Assembly: GCA_910585815.1 (NCBI GenBank)
Contig: CAJUFJ010000008.1
Span: 10,152-74,151 of the forward strand
Reading direction: 5' to 3'
Length of the DNA stretch: 64,000 nt
Source: an uncultured Oscillospiraceae bacterium
Lineage (GTDB): Bacteria; Bacillota; Clostridia; Oscillospirales; Oscillospiraceae
The notes below the pieces were generated by a model. The model did not search any database, had not been told where the DNA came from, and saw nothing but the letters and a program-made list of their open reading frames with translations. A program made the position numbers and the translations under genes. Within the stretch, counting starts at the first letter, position 1. Each line of letters begins with the position of its first letter. Shown here one piece after another: positions 16,897 to 25,089 of this stretch.

Positions 16897-19349
16897 AATT
16901 ATTGACCGAATGGGCGATTACCTCCAGCGTTCTCATCCTGATTGTGCTGGCGGTGCGGTTTTTGCTCAAGGACCGGCTGTCCGCCCGGCTGAAATACGCC
17001 CTGTGGGGGGTGGTCCTCCTGCGGCTGCTGGTGCCCTTCCAGGTGGAGCTGCCCGCCCCGGTTTCCGACGCCGTTCCCCTGCTGGTTTCCAACACGGTTC
17101 CAGCGGTGGAGCGGTGGGAGGAGCCATCCATCCCTGTCTTTCCCCAGGAGGATTTCGCCGCCTTCGGCTTCAGCCGGGCGGATTTCCACCAGATGGAGCC
17201 GGGGGAAATCATCCCCACCGACACCAGCATAGGCTACTGGCAGAAATCCCGGGACGGGGAGACCATCACCCGGTATCTGGACCTGTGGTCCCCGGCCCAG
17301 ATAGTGACTGTCATCTGGAGTGTGGGGGCGGGGCTGACAGGAGCGGCCATCCTGCTGTCCAACCTGCGTTTTTCCCTGCGGCTGAAAAAGCGGCGGGAGC
17401 CGGTGGTATGGACGGGCGGACAATGTCCGCCCCTACAGGACTTCCCCATCCCCGTCTACACGGCGGCGCATCTGCCCTCCCCCTGCCTGTTCGGGGTGTT
17501 TTTCCCTGCCGTCTACCTCACCCCCGGGGCGGCGGAGGACGCGGCCACCCTGCGCCACGTGCTGGCCCATGAGCTGACCCACTACGCCCACCGTGACCAC
17601 CTCTGGTCCCTGCTGCGGTGCCTGGCCCTGGCCCTCCACTGGTACAACCCGCTGGTGTGGCTGGCGGTGGGGATGTCCAAGGGGGATGGGGAGCTGGCCT
17701 GCGACGAGGGGGCGGTGGCCCGGCTGGGGGAGGAGGAGCGCATCCCCTACGGCCGCACCCTGGTGGACATGGTGGCCGCCCGGCCCTTGCGGCCCGGGGA
17801 CCTGCTGTCCTGCTCCACCGCCATGACGGGCGGGAAGAAGTCGATCACACAGCGGGTGTCCGCCCTGGTGAAGAAGCCCGAGACGGTGAAGGCCGCTCTG
17901 TTCGCGGTCGTCGCTGTGATGGCCCTGTCCGCCGTGTTTGTCTTCGCCGGACGGGGAGATAATTCGGCTCTGTCGGTGTACCGGGACGCGGTGGAGCGGG
18001 CAAAAAGTGTGCAATACCTCCCCTCCTCACCTTCCAACCCCGGATACCCCTCGATCACCGACGCGGAGGGCGCAAGACAGGCCAAAGAGGTCCTGCGGGA
18101 TATTCGCTCCCTGAAGCACGGGGAAGGGCCTGACCTGACCCAGGCCCCCTACGCCCCCAGCGTGCTTCTGCTCGGCACTTATGATAACGGCACTCTGATG
18201 CAGCAGCAGTTTACCCTTCTGGCTCAGGACGGACGCACCTATGTGTTGGCCTGGGCGCTCCAACTGGACGGCAGCACCGGCTATGAGACGGTGGGTTATC
18301 TGCCCGATACCGTCTGTTCCCGGCTGGACGAGCTGTCCCGGCAGTACGGGCGGTACGCGGAGTTACAGACCAGTTCCCCCGAGCTGGAGGAGTTTTTCGC
18401 TCAGCTGGAAGGAGCCCAGTCCATCTATGTGGGCCTGCCCATGCTCTCCAGCGCCAATCCCCCCGGGCTGATCTCTGACCCGGAGGCCCTGTCCCGGGCC
18501 AAGGAGCTGCTGGGGAAGGCGAGCGGGCCGCTCCAGCTGCCGGAGGGCGTCACCCGGGAAGAATTTTGGGAGAGTATCCGGCCCTACCTCAGCTCCACCG
18601 AATACCAGGACATGGAGGAGCCGCCTACCCTCACTCAGGAGGACCTGGAGACCATGCTCTTTATGTGGGGAAACCCCATCGACCTCTGTCCCGGCACGAG
18701 GTATCAGTTCAGCAAGGAGCGCCGCTACTGGCTGGCCGACCACAATCTGCTCCGGTGGGACACGGAGCTGGAGGAGGAGTCCATCAAGCTGCTGGCCACC
18801 TTCTCCGACGACGTGTACAGCCAGCTGGCCGAGCTGGCCTGGGCCCCGGATAACGTCCCGCCAATCCGCCGCGAGTCCTTTCTGGAGCAGACCGAGGGGG
18901 CGGTCTCCATTCAGGTCCAGACGGGAGATGGCGAGCTGACCGCCATCACCGACCCCCGGCGGCTGGAGGAGGCCCGGGCCGTCCTGCTGTCGCTGGCCCC
19001 TCTCCCCGACGACGTGAACATTCTCACCAGCGCCAGTGAGGAAGAACTGCGGCGTGCGGTGGGCGGCGGCTTCTACGCCATTACGCTCACCGACGAGGCG
19101 GGAGGGACGCTCACCTACTACATCAACCGCCGCCCCATGAGCAACGCCGACTATCTCGTCTTGCCCATATCAGAATATCCGGCGGAAGACACTCAGAAGA
19201 TAGCGAGTTTCTGCCGGGTGGGGGTTCTCCCCGGAGAGGCGAACTACAACCTGTTTCTGGCCACCCTTCCCGACAACGTATACAACCAGCGGGCCGAGCC
19301 GGCCCGGGACGAGGAACCGGATCGGGTTCACACGGCCACCGGCAACTAA
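16893..19349 (+). CDS. M56 (BlaR1-type) membrane metalloprotease with long extracellular region
   Basis: An 818-residue protein with membrane helices near 7-25, 36-50 and 136-156, the zinc protease motif HELTH (226-230) with the ACDEGAV segment further on, and another helix near 325. An extracellular region of about 480 residues has no penicillin-binding motifs I can see, so the ligand is unlikely to be assumed a beta-lactam. It probably cleaves the co-encoded BlaI-like repressor on signal. Residues 174-181 (TGGQCPPL) are encoded by an intact family B palindromic repeat inserted in frame. Confidence 0.88.
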   Translation: MKLLTEWAITSSVLILIVLAVRFLLKDRLSARLKYALWGVVLLRLLVPFQVELPAPVSDAVPLLVSNTVPAVERWEEPSIPVFPQEDFAAFGFSRADFHQMEPGEIIPTDTSIGYWQKSRDGETITRYLDLWSPAQIVTVIWSVGAGLTGAAILLSNLRFSLRLKKRREPVVWTGGQCPPLQDFPIPVYTAAHLPSPCLFGVFFPAVYLTPGAAEDAATLRHVLAHELTHYAHRDHLWSLLRCLALALHWYNPLVWLAVGMSKGDGELACDEGAVARLGEEERIPYGRTLVDMVAARPLRPGDLLSCSTAMTGGKKSITQRVSALVKKPETVKAALFAVVAVMALSAVFVFAGRGDNSALSVYRDAVERAKSVQYLPSSPSNPGYPSITDAEGARQAKEVLRDIRSLKHGEGPDLTQAPYAPSVLLLGTYDNGTLMQQQFTLLAQDGRTYVLAWALQLDGSTGYETVGYLPDTVCSRLDELSRQYGRYAELQTSSPELEEFFAQLEGAQSIYVGLPMLSSANPPGLISDPEALSRAKELLGKASGPLQLPEGVTREEFWESIRPYLSSTEYQDMEEPPTLTQEDLETMLFMWGNPIDLCPGTRYQFSKERRYWLADHNLLRWDTELEEESIKLLATFSDDVYSQLAELAWAPDNVPPIRRESFLEQTEGAVSIQVQTGDGELTAITDPRRLEEARAVLLSLAPLPDDVNILTSASEEELRRAVGGGFYAITLTDEAGGTLTYYINRRPMSNADYLVLPISEYPAEDTQKIASFCRVGVLPGEANYNLFLATLPDNVYNQRAEPARDEEPDRVHTATGN
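17414..17437. repeat. Family B repeat inside the M56 coding sequence
   Basis: GGGCGGACAATGTCCGCCCC followed by CTACA matches the intergenic copies base for base but is translated here without breaking the frame. Confidence 0.9.
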
Positions 19350-19357
19350 AGCGCATT

Positions 19358-19390
19358 CCCCCGGCGGATTGAATCCGCCGGGGGTTTTGT
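19358..19390 (+). terminator. Terminator of the BlaI-M56 operon
   Basis: A CCCCCGGCGGATT/AATCCGCCGGGGG stem followed by TTTTGT. Confidence 0.92.
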
Positions 19391-19507
19391 CACTATTGCG
19401 CACGGAAAGGGCCGTTAAATTCCTGCTTTTCTTCTCTTTTGCCCTGTTAAAAAGCCGTTAATTCCGTTGTCTTTCCGACAAAAAATCAGTATCATAGGAT
19501 AGCAAAA

Positions 19508-19625
19508 AAAGGCTCCCTCTTTGAGGGAGCTGTCAGCCCAAAGGGCTGACTGAGGGAGTTTTCTGTTGACGGACTCCCTCCGTCGCGGCTTCGCCGCGCC
19601 ACCTCCCTCGGAGAGGGAGGCTTTT
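19508..19625. repeat. Dispersed double-hairpin repeat, family A
   Basis: Complete copy with arms GGCTCCCTC and GAGGGAGGC, internal GTCAGCCC/GGGCTGAC and GCGGCTTCGCCGC hairpins. It ends about 20 bp before the activase start. Confidence 0.85.
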
Positions 19626-19646
19626 GAGAAAGGCAAGGTTATTTTT

Positions 19647-22583
19647 ATGAGTCTGCGCGTCGGCATTGATATCGGCTCCACCACGGTGAAGGTGGTGGTC
19701 CTCAGCGAACAGGATAAGCTGCTGTTCCGCTCCTACGAACGGCACTTCTCCAAAACCCGGGAGCGGGCCCTGGAGACGCTGAACTCCATCCGGGACCTGC
19801 TGGCCGGGCAGGACATTAAAGTGACCATCACCGGCTCCGCCGGGCTGGGTGTGGCCGACGCCGCGGGCATCGACTTTGTCCAAGAGGTCTACGCCACCGC
19901 CGCCGCCGTGAACACCTACATCCCCGACACCGACGCGGTGATTGAGCTGGGGGGCGAGGACGCCAAGATCATCTTTTTCGGCGGCGCCCTGGAGGAGCGG
20001 ATGAACGGCTCCTGCGCCGGGGGCACCGGGGCCTTTATCGACCAGATGGCCACCCTGATGAATGTGTCCGTCAACGAATTGGACGAACTGTCCCTGAAGC
20101 ACGAGAAGATTTACCCCATCGCCTCCCGGTGCGGGGTGTTCGCCAAGAGCGACATCCAGCCCATCCTCAACCAGGGGGGCCGGAAGGAGGACGTAGCCGC
20201 CTCCATCTTTCAGGCGGTGGTGGACCAGACGGTGGCTGGGCTCACCCAAGGCCGGGAGCTGAAAGGGAAAATCGTCTTTCTGGGCGGGCCGCTCCACTTC
20301 CTCATGGGCCTGCGGGAGCGGTTTGTGGAGACGCTGAAGCTGGACGGCGACCACGCCGTGTTCCCCGAGGACGGGGACTGCTTCGCCGCCATGGGGGCCG
20401 CCCTGTGCGCCACCGACTATGCGCCCGTCCCCTTTGAGACGGTGATGAAAAAGCTGGAGGACAGCGCCAACACCGCCACGGTGGTGGACACCATGCCGCC
20501 CCTGTTCACCGGCCGGGAGGAGTATGAGGCCTTTCTGGAGCGGCACAACAGCGCCGCGGGCCTGTCCGTCCTGCCCATGGACGGGTACAGGGGGGACGCC
20601 TACCTGGGCATCGACGCCGGGTCCACCACCACCAAAATCGTATTGATCGCCCCGGACGGCGGCCTGCTGTATCAATATTACCACTCCAACCAGGGCAACC
20701 CGGTGGCCATCGTGCTGGAGCAGCTGCGGGAGATTTACCGGCAGTGCGGGGATCGCATTGTAATAAAGGGCGCGGCCGTCACCGGCTACGGCGAGGACCT
20801 GATTAAAAACGCCTTCAACTGCGACCTGGGGCTGGTGGAGACCATGGCCCACTACAAGGCTGCCGCCCACTTCCAGCCCGATGTAGACTTTATCATCGAC
20901 ATCGGCGGCCAGGACATGAAGTGCTTCAAGATACGCAACGGCGCGGTGGACTCCATCATGCTCAACGAGGCCTGTTCCTCGGGCTGCGGGTCCTTTATCG
21001 AGACCTTTGCCAGGGCCCTGGGCTACGGCATCGCTGACTTCGCCAAGTTGGGCCTGTTCACCCAGAAGCCGGTGAATTTGGGCTCCCGGTGCACCGTGTT
21101 CATGAACTCCAGCGTGAAGCAGGCCCAGAAGGACGGGGCCAGCGTGGAGGATATCTCCGCCGGGCTGTCCATCTCCATTGTGAAGAACGCCATCTATAAG
21201 GTGATCCGGGCCGCCTCCGCCGACGATCTGGGAAAACACATCGTGGTTCAGGGGGGCACCTTCTACAACGACGCGGTCCTCCGGGCCTTTGAGCAGGAGA
21301 TCGGCCGGGAGGTCACCCGGCCCGACATCGCAGGCAGCATGGGGGCCTTCGGGGCCGCCCTGGCCGCCCGGGACCTGGGGCTGGAGCGGTCCGCTCTGCT
21401 GTCCCCTTCGGCCCTGGAGGCCTTCACCCACACCGCCAAGCCCGCCACCTGCGGGCTGTGCACCAACCACTGTTCCCTCACGGTGAACTCCTTCGACGGC
21501 GGGCGGCGGTTCGTCTCGGGCAACCGGTGTTCCCGCCCCCTGGGGGAGGAGCCCAGCCGCCTGCCCGACCTGATGCGGTACAAATATGCCAAGCTCCGGG
21601 CCCTGCATGGAACGGGGAGCGGGGACGGCTCCCGGGGCAAAATCGGCATCCCCTTCGGGCTGAATATGTATGAAAATCTGCCCTTCTGGTTCGAGCTGTT
21701 CACAAGACTCAACTTTGAGGTGGTCCTCTCCCCCGAGTCCTCCCGGAAGCTTTACTTAAAGGGCCAGCGCACCATCCCGTCGGACACGGTGTGTTACCCC
21801 GCCAAGCTCCTCCACGGCCACGTGGAGGCCCTGGTGGAGGCGGGGGTGGACGCCATCTTTTACCCCTGCATGCCCTACAACTTCGACGAGGGGGCGGGGG
21901 ACAACAACTACAACTGCCCCGTGGTGGCCTACTACCCCGAGCTGCTGGCCGCCAATGTGCCCGATTTGAAGCGGACCCGCTACCTCTACCCCTACTTCGG
22001 CCTCCACCGCCCCAAGGATATGGAGCGCAAGGCCGGGGAGTGGTTTTTCAACGAGTTCCACATCCCCAAACGGGAGACGGCAGCGGCAGTAAAGTCGGCC
22101 TACATCGCCTACAGCGCCTATAAAAACGACCTGCGCAACACCGGCCGGACCTACATCGACAGCGCCCGGGCGGAGGGCCGGCCCATCCTGGTGGTGGCCG
22201 GACGGCCCTACCACATGGACCCGGAGATCAACCACGGCATCAACGACCTGATTACCTCCTACGGCTTTGTGCTGGTCACCGAGGACGCGGTGGCCTATCT
22301 GGAGGACAAGGCCCCCCGGCATGTCCTCAACCAGTGGACCTACCACGCCCGGATGTACAACGCCGCCCGGTATGTCTGCACCCAGCCGGACATGGAGGTC
22401 ATCCAGCTGGTCTCCTTCGGCTGCGGCATCGACGCCATCACCGGCGACGAGATGCGCTCCATCCTGGAGGAGGGCGGCAAGCTGTACACCCAGCTGAAAA
22501 TCGACGATATCAGCAACCTGGGGGCTGTAAAAATTCGGATTCGCTCTCTTATGGCTGCTATTGAGGCACGGAAGGAATCGTAA
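19647..22583 (+). CDS. 2-Hydroxyacyl-CoA dehydratase activase-like protein (two ASKHA domains plus DUF2229)
   Basis: A 978-residue protein with two BcrAD/BadFG-type ATPase domains, starting GIDIGSTTVK (6-15) and GIDAGSTTTK (about 322-331). Each keeps both possible cluster cysteines (SCAGGTG with SRCGVF; CSSGCGS with SRCTVF). A cysteine-rich stretch (CGLCTNHC) and a DUF2229 domain (IGIPFGLNMYENLPFW) follow. Activases of this kind use ATP to push an electron into dehydratase partners. In many Clostridia this protein is one chain of about 1400 residues with an HgdB-like C-terminal part; here that part is the next gene. The RBS is weak (AAGGCAAGG). Confidence 0.88.
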   Translation: MSLRVGIDIGSTTVKVVVLSEQDKLLFRSYERHFSKTRERALETLNSIRDLLAGQDIKVTITGSAGLGVADAAGIDFVQEVYATAAAVNTYIPDTDAVIELGGEDAKIIFFGGALEERMNGSCAGGTGAFIDQMATLMNVSVNELDELSLKHEKIYPIASRCGVFAKSDIQPILNQGGRKEDVAASIFQAVVDQTVAGLTQGRELKGKIVFLGGPLHFLMGLRERFVETLKLDGDHAVFPEDGDCFAAMGAALCATDYAPVPFETVMKKLEDSANTATVVDTMPPLFTGREEYEAFLERHNSAAGLSVLPMDGYRGDAYLGIDAGSTTTKIVLIAPDGGLLYQYYHSNQGNPVAIVLEQLREIYRQCGDRIVIKGAAVTGYGEDLIKNAFNCDLGLVETMAHYKAAAHFQPDVDFIIDIGGQDMKCFKIRNGAVDSIMLNEACSSGCGSFIETFARALGYGIADFAKLGLFTQKPVNLGSRCTVFMNSSVKQAQKDGASVEDISAGLSISIVKNAIYKVIRAASADDLGKHIVVQGGTFYNDAVLRAFEQEIGREVTRPDIAGSMGAFGAALAARDLGLERSALLSPSALEAFTHTAKPATCGLCTNHCSLTVNSFDGGRRFVSGNRCSRPLGEEPSRLPDLMRYKYAKLRALHGTGSGDGSRGKIGIPFGLNMYENLPFWFELFTRLNFEVVLSPESSRKLYLKGQRTIPSDTVCYPAKLLHGHVEALVEAGVDAIFYPCMPYNFDEGAGDNNYNCPVVAYYPELLAANVPDLKRTRYLYPYFGLHRPKDMERKAGEWFFNEFHIPKRETAAAVKSAYIAYSAYKNDLRNTGRTYIDSARAEGRPILVVAGRPYHMDPEINHGINDLITSYGFVLVTEDAVAYLEDKAPRHVLNQWTYHARMYNAARYVCTQPDMEVIQLVSFGCGIDAITGDEMRSILEEGGKLYTQLKIDDISNLGAVKIRIRSLMAAIEARKES

Positions 22584-22590
22584 ATCCCTG

Positions 22591-22666
22591 TGTAGGGGCG
22601 CACATTGTGCGCCCGCCATTCCCAAAACGCTCCGTTAAATGCGGGCGGACAATGTCCGCCCCTACA
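22591..22666. repeat. Palindromic repeat pair, family B
   Basis: TGTAGGGGCGCACATTGTGC at the left and GGGCGGACAATGTCCGCCCC plus CTACA at the right. It occupies the whole gap between the two activase genes. Confidence 0.85.
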
Positions 22667-22696
22667 GGATCGACACCCATGAAAGGAGTTCCCACC

Positions 22697-24031
22697 ATGG
22701 CAAAACTGGTCTATGACAACACCGGACGCCTGCTGTTCACCAAAGAGATGAAGGAGGAGTACACCCTCCTCATGCCTCAGATGCTGCCCGTCCACTTCGG
22801 AATGATGAAAAAGCTGCTGGAGTGCGAGGGCTACAAGGTGGACATGCTCACCACCAACCACCGCGGCATTGTGGACGAGGGCCTCAAATACGTCCACAAC
22901 GACACCTGCTACCCCGCCCTGCTGGTGATTGGCCAGCTCATCGACGCGGTGAAGCACGGGGGCTATGACCCCCACAAGGTGGGCCTGCTCATCACCCAGA
23001 CCGGGGGCGGCTGCCGGGCCTCCAACTACATCCACCTCCTGCGCAAGGCCCTGGAGAAGGCGGACATGGCCTATATCCCGGTGGTGTCGGTGAACCTGTC
23101 CGGGCTGGAGAAAAACCCCGGCTTCTCCCTGACCCTCCCCTTCGTCCGCAAGGCGGTGTACGCCATGATGTACGGCGACATCATCGTCAACGTGGCCAAC
23201 CAGGTGCGGCCCTACGAGGTGGAGCCCGGCTCCGCCGACGTCATGATTGACACATGGTCTCAGCAGCTGGTGGACGGCTTTCAGGCTGGGAAGGGCATGA
23301 GCCGCAGGCAGATGCGCTCCAACTTTGACGCCATCTGCGCCGACTTTTCCGCTATCCCCGTGGCAGGGGACCCCAAGATTCGCGTGGGCGTTGTGGGGGA
23401 AATTTATGTGAAGTTCGCCCCCCTGGGCAACAACAACCTGGAAAAATTCCTTCTCTCCGAGGGGGTGGAGCCGGTGGTCCCCGGGCTCACCGACTTTATC
23501 ATCTTCAAAATCTACAACCGGGTGGCCGATGTGGAGCTCTACGGCGGCAAGTGGATCAAGAAGGCGGGCTGCACCCTCTTTATGCGGTATATCGAGGCCT
23601 GCCAGCGGGACATGATCGCCGCCCTGGAGCAGTCGGGCCGCTTCCGGGCGCCCGGCACCTTCCAGGACCTGCACAGGCTGGTCCAGGGCTACCTGGGGGA
23701 CGGCAACAAGATGGGGGAGGGCTGGCTGCTCACCGCCGAGATGCTGGAGCTGATCCACTCGGGCACCAACAACATCGTCTGCACCCAGCCCTTCGGCTGC
23801 CTGCCCAACCACATTGTGGGCAAGGGGATGATCCGCAAGCTGAAGGACGAGTACCCCTACAGCAACGTGGTGGCCATCGACTACGACCCCGGCGCCACCC
23901 GCATCAACCAGGAAAACCGCATCAAGCTGATGCTGGCCAACGCCAGGGGGCTCACCCAGCAGGAGCCCGCCCGGCCCCGTCCGGAGCCCCAGGTGGAGCG
24001 GGAGCCCCAGCTGGCCCACGCCAATATTTAA
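22697..24031 (+). CDS. HgdB-like dehydratase component (C-terminal part of the activase system)
   Basis: A 444-residue protein resembling the HGD-D/DUF2229-associated C-terminal portion of large clostridial 2-hydroxyacyl-CoA dehydratase activase proteins. It has conserved cysteines in HNDTCYPA, QTGGGCRASNY and CTQPFGCLPNH that can hold an iron-sulphur cluster. The ATG at 22697 follows GAAAGGAG. With the preceding gene it makes up what is usually a single polypeptide. The substrate is unknown; the family's fused versions are widespread and not tied to one pathway. Confidence 0.83.
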   Translation: MAKLVYDNTGRLLFTKEMKEEYTLLMPQMLPVHFGMMKKLLECEGYKVDMLTTNHRGIVDEGLKYVHNDTCYPALLVIGQLIDAVKHGGYDPHKVGLLITQTGGGCRASNYIHLLRKALEKADMAYIPVVSVNLSGLEKNPGFSLTLPFVRKAVYAMMYGDIIVNVANQVRPYEVEPGSADVMIDTWSQQLVDGFQAGKGMSRRQMRSNFDAICADFSAIPVAGDPKIRVGVVGEIYVKFAPLGNNNLEKFLLSEGVEPVVPGLTDFIIFKIYNRVADVELYGGKWIKKAGCTLFMRYIEACQRDMIAALEQSGRFRAPGTFQDLHRLVQGYLGDGNKMGEGWLLTAEMLELIHSGTNNIVCTQPFGCLPNHIVGKGMIRKLKDEYPYSNVVAIDYDPGATRINQENRIKLMLANARGLTQQEPARPRPEPQVEREPQLAHANI

Positions 24032-24042
24032 GGAGGTAATTT

Positions 24043-24558
24043 ATGGAATCCATGCACACGTCAAATCCAGACAACGCCCCCGCCGGAACCTATCTGATTT
24101 TTGACAATTACCCCTTTAAGCTGGCTGTCATCCAGCAACTGATGTATGAGGCCGACCTGCTGGGCAGCAAATACTACGGCGGCGACCAGTATTTCGAGGC
24201 CTACGGCGACGTCTCCGACGTCTCGGAGCGGGTATCCATCGACCGGCTGCTGCCCTATATCGAGCAGGGAAACCACTTTTTTGAGTCGCTGAACATCCCC
24301 CGCGCCCTGGCCGATAAGGTCACCAAGCTCTATGTTGGGGAGGAGCTGGATGTGTACTACCACATCAATCCCCAGTGGCTGGACTTTGAGGAGTATTTCG
24401 ACGACGGCGCGGACTTCGATATTCTCGCCATCAGCGAGCGGGAGCTGAAGCAGTTCCCCAACCTGAAGTCCATTGTCTTCAACATGTACCACACCCCTCC
24501 CGACGCGCTGATTACCCAGCTGGAGGAGTCAGGCATCGAGGTGGGGCTCTTTGCGTGA
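24043..24558 (+). CDS. Hypothetical protein, 171 residues
   Basis: Soluble acidic protein, no signal peptide, no metal motif. Features visible are an N-terminal beta segment (AGTYLIFDNYPFKLAVIQQLMYEADLLG) and a central aromatic patch (YYHINPQWLDFEEYFDDG). I cannot assign a family. It starts 12 nt after the dehydratase gene with AAGGAGG, so it is probably the third gene of that operon. Confidence 0.65.
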   Translation: MESMHTSNPDNAPAGTYLIFDNYPFKLAVIQQLMYEADLLGSKYYGGDQYFEAYGDVSDVSERVSIDRLLPYIEQGNHFFESLNIPRALADKVTKLYVGEELDVYYHINPQWLDFEEYFDDGADFDILAISERELKQFPNLKSIVFNMYHTPPDALITQLEESGIEVGLFA

Positions 24559-24579
24559 CGCGCCGGACCCGCTCCGGAT

Positions 24580-24608
24580 TTGACAAAAAGGATATTTTGT
24601 GCTAGTAT
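24580..24608 (+). promoter_or_regulatory. Promoter of the DUF4180 gene
   Basis: TTGACA (24580-24585) and TAGTAT (24603-24608), 17-bp spacing. Confidence 0.75.
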
Positions 24609-24656
24609 TCGTCCTCAGCTGGAATTTGTGCTGCAAATCTGGTTGAGGAGGATATT

Positions 24657-25025
24657 ATGAACATCGAATACATCAAAGACAACGGAATGGATATTGCAGT
24701 CGTTTCCAGCGACGGGAAGGTAATTGTTGACACACAGTCCGCCCTGGACCTGGCAATGACGGTAAAATATGAAGCCGGCACGGCCAACCTCGTGCTGGAC
24801 AAGCGCCTGATCTGTGAGGACTTTTTCATCCTCAGCACCGGCGTGGCGGGGGAAATCCTGCAAAAGTTTGTCAACTACCACGTGCGGGCCGCCATCTACG
24901 GCGACTATTCCCATTACACCAGCAAGCCCTTAAAGGACTTCATCTACGAGTCCAATCAGGGGAAAAATTTCTTTTTTGTGGCCACCAAAGAGGAGGCCAT
25001 CCAAAAACTGACGCAGACACAGTGA
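24657..25025 (+). CDS. DUF4180-family protein
   Basis: A 122-residue protein that matches the DUF4180 family over its whole length: VDTQSALDLAMTVKYE near residue 23, then EDFFILSTGVAGEILQKFVNY, GDYSHYTSKPLKDFIYESN and FVATKEEAI. The function of the family is unknown; members are small cytosolic proteins in Firmicutes and others. It has its own promoter, a good RBS (TTGAGGAGG) and ends at a terminator. Confidence 0.88.
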   Translation: MNIEYIKDNGMDIAVVSSDGKVIVDTQSALDLAMTVKYEAGTANLVLDKRLICEDFFILSTGVAGEILQKFVNYHVRAAIYGDYSHYTSKPLKDFIYESNQGKNFFFVATKEEAIQKLTQTQ

Positions 25026-25053
25026 AATAACGAGGTACAGATTCCAGTAAAAT

Positions 25054-25083
25054 CAGGAGCCGTCCACAATGGACGGCTCCTGT
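25054..25083. terminator. Terminator between DUF4180 and clpC
   Basis: A CAGGAGCCGTCCA/TGGACGGCTCCTG hairpin followed by TTCCATTTT, serving the convergent genes. Confidence 0.85.
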
Positions 25084-25089
25084 TCCATT

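Noticed and set aside
19533..21608. A 691-codon open frame on the minus strand opposite the activase gene
   Set aside because: It mirrors third-position GC bias of the plus-strand gene, has no family motif and lacks an RBS. The plus-strand protein carries clear activase motifs.
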